Below are positions 1 to 4,915 of a DNA stretch of 7,091 nucleotides, piece after piece. Each line of letters starts with the position of its first letter. Position 1 is the stretch's first letter. The position numbers and the translations under genes are program-made. Where the stretch lies: the NCBI GenBank assembly GCA_030625695.1, contig DAOUQK010000198.1, positions 1-7,091 on the forward strand, read 5' to 3'. Origin of the DNA: Paracoccaceae bacterium (GTDB lineage Bacteria; Pseudomonadota; Alphaproteobacteria; Rhodobacterales; Rhodobacteraceae). The notes under the pieces are model-generated. The model saw only the letters and a list, made by a program, of their open reading frames with translations. It did not search any database and had not been told where the DNA came from.

Positions 1-401
1 CCCCGCGGCCCGTCCGTGGCAATGCCAATCGAATACCCATCGCGGATGCGTCCCAGCACCTCACGCGATAGGGCAATGTGGCGTTTGTGGCTGGACATCG
101 CAATCGTTTCAAACCCAAACCGCGCCTGAACCTGCCCGGCCAGGCGCCCGGCCCGCGCCGACGATGTCAATGTGCACATTTTCCCCAACGTGGCATCGAA
201 CAGGTAAGGCGACATCATCAACCGCTGATGCCACAGCGCGACAATCACCGGTTCCCCATTCCTCAGGGCCTCGTCCATCGATTCAAACCCTGACCTTTGC
301 CAGCGCGATGTACGATGGGCAAACCGGATATAGCTGGCAAACAGCCCTTCGATGGTGGCGTTAAACCACCCACTGTCAGCGATCTTTCTTCTTAGGCTCA
401 C
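1..401 (-). CDS. Lysophospholipid acyltransferase-like protein (DUF374 family), 3' end cut by the window edge
   Basis: Reading the minus strand from a GTG at 399-401, the frame stays open to the window edge (133 full codons), so the gene is partial at its 3' end. The translation begins MSLRRKIADS, has LWHQRLM at residues 56-62 (His58 sits where the LPLAT superfamily places its catalytic histidine), then SSARAGRL near 80-87, and ends in ATDGPR at 128-133. These are hallmark blocks of the DUF374 branch of lysophospholipid acyltransferases, which are usually somewhat over 200 residues, so roughly 60% is visible. Known for the superfamily: transfer of acyl chains to lipid acceptors at the inner membrane. 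The acceptor here is not readable; from memory, DUF374 genes often sit near lipid A/Kdo genes in related bacteria. The GTG start is preferred because AAAGGA lies about 7 nt upstream. An in-frame ATG at 438-440 lacks a ribosome binding site. Confidence 0.88.
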   Translation of the reverse strand, partial: MSLRRKIADSGWFNATIEGLFASYIRFAHRTSRWQRSGFESMDEALRNGEPVIVALWHQRLMMSPYLFDATLGKMCTLTSSARAGRLAGQVQARFGFETIAMSSHKRHIALSREVLGRIRDGYSIGIATDGPR

Positions 402-500
402 GCAGTATTCCTTTCCCTTGCTCTCCTCATAGACCAGCATGGCGGTGGGGAAAACGGCTTAAACCCGCGCGAAAGGTCCAGCACCCTAATCCCGGCAGTT

Positions 501-550
501 TTGACATTTATCGCTTGAGTCCCGCGCGCCACTGAACTACGACAGGCGCG
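501..550 (+). promoter_or_regulatory. Possible promoter and leader hairpin of tRNA-Trp
   Basis: A perfect TTGACA stands at 501-506, but the stretch 17 nt further on is GC-only, so it has no matching -10. A second pairing, TTGAGT (515-520) with TACGAC (538-543) at 17-nt spacing, would start transcription a few bases before the tRNA. A perfect 6-bp inverted repeat, CGCGCC (525-530) and GGCGCG (545-550), surrounds that -10. A tRNA promoter is expected here, but which hexamers are used cannot be settled by eye. The rest of the 402-555 spacer shows nothing else that I can support. Confidence 0.3.
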
Positions 551-555
551 ACCTC

Positions 556-631
556 AGGGGTTTAGCTCAGTTGGTAGAGCATCGGTCTCCAAAACCGAGG
601 GTCGTGGGTTCGAGTCCCTCAGCCCCTGCCA
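556..631 (+). tRNA. tRNA-Trp (anticodon CCA)
   Basis: A full cloverleaf can be folded by hand. The acceptor stem is AGGGGTT (556-562) with AGCCCCT (621-627), containing one G-U pair. The D stem is GCTC/GAGC (565-568/577-580). The anticodon stem is TCGGT/ACCGA with loop CTCCAAA at 587-593, which places anticodon CCA at 589-591 and reads UGG (Trp). The T arm is GTGGG-TTCGAGT-CCCTC (604-620) with one T-T mismatch that I also recall from other alphaproteobacterial tRNA-Trp genes. Discriminator G628 is followed by an encoded CCA (629-631). From memory, this tRNA usually lies just ahead of secE-nusG in alphaproteobacteria; here it is followed by a recombinase remnant instead. Confidence 0.97.
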
Positions 632-665
632 TTGAAAACAAAAAGTATTTGTCTTTCAATGGCAG
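626..665. repeat. 17-bp inverted repeat (hairpin) starting inside the tRNA-Trp 3' end
   Basis: Positions 626-637 and 654-665 are perfect 12-bp reverse complements. An inner 5-bp stem (638-642 with 648-652) closes a 5-nt loop (643-647), and only C653 is bulged. The left arm contains the last two acceptor-stem bases, the discriminator and the CCA tail of tRNA-Trp. No T-run follows on either strand, so it does not look like an intrinsic terminator. It may be a tRNA trailer processing structure or recombinase core sites left by the inserted element; which of these is inference. Confidence 0.8.
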
Positions 666-678
666 AACAGGACAGAGC

Positions 679-697
679 AGTTGGGCGCTTAGTTGGG
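679..697. repeat. Short direct repeat AGTTGGG x2 beside the integrase remnant
   Basis: AGTTGGG occurs at 679-685 and again at 691-697, a 12-bp period, in the 84-bp gap between the tRNA and the integrase stop codon. An inverted pair, AGAACA (664-669) and TGTTCT (704-709), brackets it. Short direct and inverted repeats next to an att site can be arm-type binding sites for an integrase or excisionase, but these are short enough to occur by chance. Confidence 0.3.
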
Positions 698-715
698 AAT
701 TTTTGTTCTCCCGTC

Positions 716-988
716 CTACAATTCTCGCTTTTTCACGGCACTTTCTGCCAACTTGGAATCACGGCTTAGATAGTGCGCGTCTAGGATCGCCCCCACATCT
801 TTCAGGCTGTGCCCGGTGAGCATGACAATCTCTGCTTCGGTGCAATCGGCTAGGGCGAGTCTGGTGACGGCTGTGCCGCGCAGGTCGTCAAAGGTCACCC
901 CAGTGACACCAGATTTAGCCACTGCCTTGGCCACCTGCCACGTTACAGGCAAGCCCGACGTCGGGGAACTTGCCCCTGTGCGTCCTTA
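716..988 (-). pseudogene. Tyrosine recombinase (phage/island integrase), C-terminal remnant
   Basis: The minus-strand frame between stop codons at 986-988 and 716-718 encodes about 90 residues that match only the C-terminal catalytic end of tyrosine recombinases of about 350-400 residues. Visible are a DLRGTAVTRLA block (HxxR box with Arg present), LTGHSL (the GH box) and DAHYLSRD with the nucleophilic Tyr, 17 residues before the end. The only available start in this frame is an unconvincing TTG at 950-952, and the N-terminal arm-binding and core-binding domains are absent. The normal first residue of the HxxR box is Asp (DDLR), so a second active-site position is also altered. The remnant points toward tRNA-Trp, whose 3' end is a classic integration target, so it is best read as the scar of a decayed island. 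Homology probably fades near 950-985, just before rluA. It is not expected to be active. Confidence 0.82.
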
Positions 989-1004
989 CCGCTAGGCAGC
1001 CCCC

Positions 1005-1658
1005 ATGCCAGTTTCATCTGAATATACCCCGCCTGACGACCCCTTGGATATCCTGCACGACGATGCCGAAGTTCTGGCCGTCAACAAACCCGCAGGCTTG
1101 CTAAGCGTGCCAGGACGCGGAGAGCATCTGGCCGATTGCCTTATGTCCCGAATTCTGCTGGTGTTCCCGCACGCGTTGCTGGTGCACCGGCTGGACCGGG
1201 ATACATCCGGCGTGATGGTGTTTGCCCTGACCGCCCACGCCCAGCGCCACCTGAACGCGCAATTTGCCACCCGCACTGCGCGCAAATCGTATGTGGCCCG
1301 CCTTACCGGCCATTTGGACCCTAAAACCGGCTGTGTTGACCTGCCGCTGATCGTTGACTGGCCCAATCGACCCCGCCAAATGGTCTGTCATGAAACCGGC
1401 AAACCGTCGCAGACCGATTGGCGTGTTCTGCGCTATGATGGCGATACGACAAGGGTTCGCCTGACCCCCAAAACCGGACGGACACATCAACTTCGGGTGC
1501 ATATGATGGCCTTGGGCCACGCGATCCTTGGCGACCCTCTTTATGCCGACGGCGAGGCCCGGAATTTTGATCGGATGATGCTGCATGCAGAAGAGCTGCG
1601 AATAAAACACCCGGACAGCGGAAAATCACTGAAATTTCGGGCCAAAACGCCGTTTTAA
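1005..1658 (+). CDS. rluA: RluA-type dual-specificity pseudouridine synthase (tRNA U32 / 23S rRNA)
   Basis: This 217-residue protein follows E. coli RluA (219 residues) along its whole length. It shows NKPAGLLSVPGR at residues 27-38, HRLDRDTSG at 61-69 with the catalytic Asp64 at the same number as in E. coli, VDLPLIVDWPNRPRQ, and the C-terminal block KTGRTHQLRVHM. There is no N-terminal S4 domain, which fits RluA rather than RluB/C/D/E. E. coli RluA isomerises U32 in several tRNAs and U746 in 23S rRNA; the same targets are inferred here. The ATG at 1005 has only a weak AGG about 8 nt upstream (994-996), but the next in-frame starts would cut into the fold. Its upstream flank is the integrase remnant, so any promoter must lie in or beyond element-derived DNA. 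Its TAA overlaps the stop codon of the convergent fucosyltransferase gene. Confidence 0.95.
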   Translation: MPVSSEYTPPDDPLDILHDDAEVLAVNKPAGLLSVPGRGEHLADCLMSRILLVFPHALLVHRLDRDTSGVMVFALTAHAQRHLNAQFATRTARKSYVARLTGHLDPKTGCVDLPLIVDWPNRPRQMVCHETGKPSQTDWRVLRYDGDTTRVRLTPKTGRTHQLRVHMMALGHAILGDPLYADGEARNFDRMMLHAEELRIKHPDSGKSLKFRAKTPF

Positions 1659-2500
1659 ACCCGGATTTTTAACCACTCATCCGGCAAGATATCCGGGTTC
1701 GACAGTTTAGGGTCGCCAAACCAATTGGCCGGTCCAGCCACCCGTTTGGCCGAATACGCATTCAACCACGCCGCCCACCATGAGAACGACGAATTTGCGA
1801 TGATGTTATGCTGACATAACGACATCAGCCGCATGTCTTCAAAATCCGCCCCGGCCCCGTTGAAATCCACCACAACCTTGTTGCAAGGCAGTGGCAGGTT
1901 TTCCTTGGCCCACGCCGGGTCATCGGAAAAGACATAGACGGTCGGAGTACCCTCGATCCCATCCAGAACCGCGCGCAATGCCGCCTCGTAATACTGTTGG
2001 TCGCACAAAACATGCGCGCCCAGTGTCAGGTAATCACCCCGCCGCACATGCAGCGAAACCGAAACCCCCTGCCCGATCCGCCCGGCCATCTCGGCGTTCT
2101 GCCGGGTGCTAAAGTCCGGGAACCGGAACGCCCGGCGAATATCTGCGGCGATATGCGCAAAATACCGCTCAGATTGCCAATACCCGTGCAAATAACTCTC
2201 ATCACCCCAATTATTAATATCCTGATTGAACCCAAGCCCCTTTTCACGGCGAAACACCGGACGCTGTCCTGTCAGGCGCCAAACCAGATAGCGAAGCGGC
2301 GCAAGATGGCGGGCCGGGGGCAACGTAGCGGCCTCAGCGACCGGCAGATCGAACACGTCGGTCAATACCCCCTCGCCCCGGTTCAGCGCGTTACGCGGGT
2401 CCAGGGCAACCTGCGCACCCAACCGCATCGCAAGCCCGCTTGCGGCGGCATATTGGAACATCTGGTTGCCCAAACGACCATGCAGTCGGGTGATAATCAT
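1655..2500 (-). CDS. Alpha-1,2-fucosyltransferase-like enzyme (glycosyltransferase family 11)
   Basis: The 281-residue protein has the GT11 motifs in order. HGRLGNQMFQYAAA is at residues 7-20, YLHGYWQSERYF at 103-114, HVRRGDY at 151-157 (the HxRRxD nucleotide-sugar motif), FSDD at 191-194 and ANSSFSWWAAWL at 235-246. Family members move fucose from GDP-fucose onto a galactose-containing acceptor in lipopolysaccharide, capsule or exopolysaccharide; the acceptor here is unknown and the sugar is inferred from family. No signal peptide or membrane segment is visible, as expected for a cytosolic, membrane-face enzyme. The start at 2498-2500 (MIITRLHGR) is preferred to an ORF extension to 2587 because AGGTGA lies 5-6 nt before it and family homology begins at its first residues. 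It stands alone, diverges from the peroxiredoxin gene, and its stop overlaps that of rluA, so there is no room for a terminator downstream. Confidence 0.93.
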   Translation of the reverse strand: MIITRLHGRLGNQMFQYAAASGLAMRLGAQVALDPRNALNRGEGVLTDVFDLPVAEAATLPPARHLAPLRYLVWRLTGQRPVFRREKGLGFNQDINNWGDESYLHGYWQSERYFAHIAADIRRAFRFPDFSTRQNAEMAGRIGQGVSVSLHVRRGDYLTLGAHVLCDQQYYEAALRAVLDGIEGTPTVYVFSDDPAWAKENLPLPCNKVVVDFNGAGADFEDMRLMSLCQHNIIANSSFSWWAAWLNAYSAKRVAGPANWFGDPKLSNPDILPDEWLKIRV

Positions 2501-2540
2501 CCGCTCACCTTTTTTCTGGCAGAACCCACAATCCGGCATC

Positions 2541-2556
2541 TTGTCAGTCTGGACAA
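2541..2556. promoter_or_regulatory. Inverted repeat TTGTC-N6-GACAA in the divergent intergenic region
   Basis: TTGTC (2541-2545) and GACAA (2552-2556) are reverse complements 6 nt apart. The site lies 41-56 bp before the fucosyltransferase start codon and about 90 bp before the peroxiredoxin start, where an operator or promoter element for either gene could sit. No regulator can be named from the sequence. Confidence 0.35.
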
Positions 2557-2600
2557 ATGGCCGCAAGGGGTAGAAGTATAGCCCCATTGCAATGATATAT

Positions 2601-2619
2601 CTAATATTCGGAATATGAG
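2601..2619. promoter_or_regulatory. Palindrome ATATTC-G-GAATAT ahead of the peroxiredoxin gene
   Basis: ATATTC (2604-2609) and GAATAT (2611-2616) form a perfect 6+1+6 palindrome. With the outer CT/AG pairs (2601-2602 and 2618-2619) it is 8 of 9 matched pairs around G2610. It partly overlaps a 5-of-6 match to a -10 box, TCTAAT (2600-2605), and follows an 8-bp palindrome GATATATC (2594-2601). Its position about 30-47 bp before the ATG and its AT-rich symmetry in GC-rich DNA suggest a transcription factor site controlling prx. It does not match the OxyR spacing I know, so the regulator is unknown. Confidence 0.5.
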
Positions 2620-2647
2620 CGCAACACCATCAAAAAGAGAGAGCACA

Positions 2648-3301
2648 ATGGCACTTCGCATCAATGACACCGTCCCCAACTTTACCGCCGAAACCGATCA
2701 GGGCACCATCAAGTTTCATGACTGGATCGGTGACAGCTGGGCCATTCTGTTTTCCCACCCCAAGGATTTCACCCCCGTCTGCACCACCGAATTCGGCGCT
2801 GTGGCGCAATTGGCGGATGAATGGGCGAAACGCGGCACCAAGGTGATTGGCCTGTCAGTTGACGGCGTAGAAGATCACAAAGTCTGGAAAAGCGATATCG
2901 AATCAACCAGCGGCGCGCCCGCCGGCTTCCCGATCATTGCCGACGAAGATCTGGCCGTCTCCAAAGCCTTCGACATGCTGCCAGCCGAGGCGTATATGCC
3001 CGACGGGCGCACCCCCGCCGACAGTGCCACAGTGCGGGCCGTGTTCATCATCGGGCCGGACAAACAGCTGAAACTGTCGATGGTCTATCCGATGAATGTA
3101 GGCCGCAACTTTGCCGAAGTTCTGCGCGCTTTGGACGGGTTGCAAATGGCCAACGGCAACGGCGTCGCAACCCCGGCGAACTGGACCATTGGCGACGATG
3201 TGATCGTGCCGACCACAGTCAGTGACGAAGACGCCAAGGCAAAGTTTGGTGCTTTCAAAACGGTTCTGCCTTACCTGCGCACCACGGCCGCGCCTAGCTA
3301 A
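2648..3301 (+). CDS. 1-Cys peroxiredoxin (Prx6 family)
   Basis: The 217-residue protein reads MALRINDTVPNFTAETDQG at its start and contains SHPKDFTPVCTTEFG at residues 36-50, the PxxxTxxC signature of peroxiredoxins. Cys45 is the peroxidatic residue, with His37 and Arg130 in places equivalent to His39 and Arg132 of human PRDX6. The long C-terminal part (YPMNVGRNFAEVLR, then a domain with DDVIVPTTVSDEDAK) and the length are typical of the Prx6 class. Cys45 is the only cysteine, so it is a true one-Cys enzyme whose sulfenic acid must be reduced by an outside thiol. Role: cytosolic reduction of H2O2 or organic peroxides. The start at 2648 is chosen over the ORF extension at 2615 because the family N-terminus begins here and a purine-rich AGAGAGAG stretch lies just upstream. 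Its TAA overlaps the stop of the convergent GT25 gene. Confidence 0.95.
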   Translation: MALRINDTVPNFTAETDQGTIKFHDWIGDSWAILFSHPKDFTPVCTTEFGAVAQLADEWAKRGTKVIGLSVDGVEDHKVWKSDIESTSGAPAGFPIIADEDLAVSKAFDMLPAEAYMPDGRTPADSATVRAVFIIGPDKQLKLSMVYPMNVGRNFAEVLRALDGLQMANGNGVATPANWTIGDDVIVPTTVSDEDAKAKFGAFKTVLPYLRTTAAPS

Positions 3302-4008
3302 AGCTTTTGCGGGCGCGCACCTATGCGCGCCCGATAGATCAGCCTTTTGATTTCCCGTGTCGCGAAATTCCCGGCGCGGGTTTTCTTTTGAATGGTCGAC
3401 CCGCCCAATTCTTCGGTCATCTCGCGCAGACCGTTTGGATAAATCGTATGCACCACCTGGCCCGTGGCCCAGTGCATTTGCACAAATGTATCAACCGGAC
3501 GATCCAAAACATCACTAGCCGCCAACAGCCGGGCGGCCGCGTTACGACCAACCACCTGACACACGGTTTGCAAGCCAATCATACGCGGCAGAAATAACTT
3601 GGCCTTCTCACGTTCGGCAACGATGGCCGCCGGGCGTTCACGATCTTTGACCGGCAGGCGAATGTAGGTATCCGCACTTGCATGTGTATTGATCAGGTCC
3701 AGCACGTCGGGCCAAATGCTGGGGTCAACACTAAGGTCATCTTCGGCAATCAGGGCATATTCAGCATCCGTCGCGATAATATTCTTCCAGCACTGACGAT
3801 GGCTTAGAAAACAACCGACCTCCCCCGGACCAAGCGCAAATGGATATCGTGGCTGGTGGTGTGTGCCGGGGGCGATCACCGTAGTGGCAAGAGCATCCTG
3901 ACCCAGCACCGCATCCACAATTTGCGCCTTTGGCAGGATGTTAAGAAGGCGTCTGACATTCCCCTGGCGTTTTTGATCGCCGCGCATATGGATGATATAA
4001 GACCGCAT
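3298..4008 (-). CDS. Glycosyltransferase family 25 protein (LPS/surface glycan type)
   Basis: The 236-residue protein begins MRSYIIHMRGDQKR, the N-terminal strand of GT25 enzymes. It carries GEVGCFLSHRQCWK at residues 62-75, YALIAEDD at 84-91 (acidic metal/nucleotide-sugar site) and RPVDTFVQMHW at 170-180, in the usual family order. GT25 enzymes (the LOS/LPS galactosyltransferase-like group) add a sugar to lipooligosaccharide or other surface glycans at the cytoplasmic face of the inner membrane; donor and acceptor here are not readable. It lies 81 nt downstream of the membrane-protein gene on the same strand and may share its transcript. The start codon is buried in a 12-bp perfect hairpin arm (4004-4040), with only a weak GCAGG ribosome binding site, suggesting low or conditional translation. 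Its TAG overlaps the stop of the peroxiredoxin gene. Confidence 0.9.
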   Translation of the reverse strand: MRSYIIHMRGDQKRQGNVRRLLNILPKAQIVDAVLGQDALATTVIAPGTHHQPRYPFALGPGEVGCFLSHRQCWKNIIATDAEYALIAEDDLSVDPSIWPDVLDLINTHASADTYIRLPVKDRERPAAIVAEREKAKLFLPRMIGLQTVCQVVGRNAAARLLAASDVLDRPVDTFVQMHWATGQVVHTIYPNGLREMTEELGGSTIQKKTRAGNFATREIKRLIYRARIGARPQKL

Positions 4009-4040
4009 AGGGCCTGCTTATCCCGGTTAGGCCCTATGCG
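4004..4040 (-). promoter_or_regulatory. 12-bp perfect hairpin sequestering the GT25 start codon
   Basis: CGCATAGGGCCT (4004-4015) and AGGCCCTATGCG (4029-4040) are perfect reverse complements with a 13-nt loop. In the minus-strand mRNA the 3' arm contains the ATG of the GT25 gene (4008-4006) and part of its weak Shine-Dalgarno sequence. A stem this strong would hide the start codon unless opened. No U-run follows, so a terminator is unlikely; a DNA-level operator is the alternative reading. Confidence 0.65.
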
Positions 4041-4044
4041 AAAG

Positions 4045-4061
4045 GTGCTGCATTTGCAGCC
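4045..4061 (-). repeat. Second leader hairpin upstream of the GT25 gene
   Basis: GCTGC (4047-4051) and GCAGC (4056-4060) pair around ATTT, and a further G-C pair (4045/4061) forms if T4046 bulges. It lies 4 nt from the larger start-codon hairpin, so the leader of the GT25 message would carry two stem-loops in tandem. The small size makes its role uncertain. Confidence 0.4.
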
Positions 4062-4089
4062 AAACAGGTGTCACCGCGCAACCATCGGG

Positions 4090-4692
4090 TCACACGGAAT
4101 GTCTCAGCCGCATTTCTTGCCCAGACCCTGCCCGCACAATCAGAACCGCAACCAGTCCAACCAGAAGGGCGCCTGTCAATCCGACCATGAAAACTGGTGT
4201 GAATATGGCTTGCAACGCAACATAGGGCAAAGGCTTCAAAAGGGTGAAGACGCCCAACGCCAACGCGCTAAGCCAGCAAGACACAGACAGTCCGGCAATA
4301 AGTGACAAGTTGATCAGGGTCGGCGGGTCGATCCTGCCAAATTGCACACCCACATGGTCATCAAAGCGCGGCAGGGCATAGATGCCAATGGCCACGGCAT
4401 TACCCGTCAACAGGACCACCACAAAGATCTTGGTCATCAGCTTGGGCGAGAAATTGGCGAGATCAAACCCGGTGCGGATTTGCAAAAGGATAAGGCCAGT
4501 TACCCACAGAAGAACCACACCCCCGAATACAATCCTGTGCAACCATTTCAGCAGGGCGACATCACGTTTCAGAATGGGGCGGAAAAACGATTTAGCCACG
4601 ATTACATCAGCACAAATCGCCGGCCCAAACCCTATTGCCAGACCAATCAGATGCCCGGCGCGAACGGTATCCAGAAGTAAGGTATTGTCCAT
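4090..4692 (-). CDS. Five-helix integral membrane protein of unknown function
   Basis: The 200-residue protein has five hydrophobic segments, at about residues 11-32, 52-71, 86-107, 125-149 and 164-186, and a short basic C-terminal tail. No catalytic motif is recognisable. His14 lies in the first helix (VRAGHLIGL), His52 at the start of the second (KWLHRIVFGG) and His113 in the loop after the third. This layout loosely recalls small CopD/DUF2269-like or haem-binding membrane proteins, but that likeness is weak and I do not assign a family. The start at 4690-4692 is well supported by AGGGAG about 6 nt upstream. It lies 171 nt beyond the pnp terminator, so it probably has its own promoter, and 81 nt ahead of the GT25 gene on the same strand. 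Nothing in the context fixes its job. Confidence 0.82.
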   Translation of the reverse strand: MDNTLLLDTVRAGHLIGLAIGFGPAICADVIVAKSFFRPILKRDVALLKWLHRIVFGGVVLLWVTGLILLQIRTGFDLANFSPKLMTKIFVVVLLTGNAVAIGIYALPRFDDHVGVQFGRIDPPTLINLSLIAGLSVSCWLSALALGVFTLLKPLPYVALQAIFTPVFMVGLTGALLVGLVAVLIVRAGSGQEMRLRHSV

Positions 4693-4860
4693 TGGAAGCT
4701 CCCTGCAAACATCGGTGCACGGGCCTCCCCGGCAACCAAAACTCCCCCCTCAACACCCGATTTTACAAAGCGCTGTCCCCGATCACCGCAATATTTGAGA
4801 GCCAACTTAGGCAGAAAAGTGGCTTGAATATGGCAAGGATTTGGCACGCCTGCCGGAATC

Positions 4861-4889
4861 AAAAAACCCCGCCGTTTCCGGCGGGGTTT
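4861..4889 (-). terminator. Rho-independent terminator of pnp
   Basis: On the minus strand an 11-bp perfect stem (AAACCCCGCCG with CGGCGGGGTTT) closes a GAAA tetraloop and runs into six T residues (A4861-4866 on the plus strand). It begins 26 nt after the pnp stop codon, an ideal place and form for an intrinsic terminator. The remaining spacer toward the membrane-protein gene (4693-4860) holds no gene that I can support. Confidence 0.95.
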
Positions 4890-4915
4890 GAGCGATTTCT
4901 TGCTTGATCCAAAGA

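Noticed and set aside
438..440. Upstream in-frame ATG as start of the DUF374 gene
   Set aside because: No Shine-Dalgarno sequence precedes it, whereas the GTG at 399-401 has AAAGGA at good spacing and begins at the expected MSLRRK N-terminus.
519..547. tRNA-like stretch on the minus strand (contains TAGTTCAGTGG, like a D arm)
   Set aside because: No anticodon arm, T arm or matching acceptor stem can be folded around it; it is probably chance.
997..1010. Possible second att copy: CAGCCCC-CA-TGCCA resembles the tRNA-Trp end CAGCCCCTGCCA
   Set aside because: The match needs a 2-nt gap, is short and C-rich, and coincides with the rluA start codon. Chance is as likely as a remnant attR.
1101..1610. 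169-codon minus-strand frame opposite rluA
   Set aside because: It is antisense to a clearly recognised RluA with intact motifs; the composition is unlike a real protein.
2501..2587. N-terminal 29-residue extension of the fucosyltransferase
   Set aside because: The extension has no family homology that I recognise, while the internal Met has a strong ribosome binding site and starts exactly at the conserved GT11 N-terminus.
4647..4862. 71-codon minus-strand frame between pnp and the membrane-protein gene
   Set aside because: It overlaps the well-supported start of the membrane protein in another frame and has no recognisable motif; its beginning abuts the pnp terminator.
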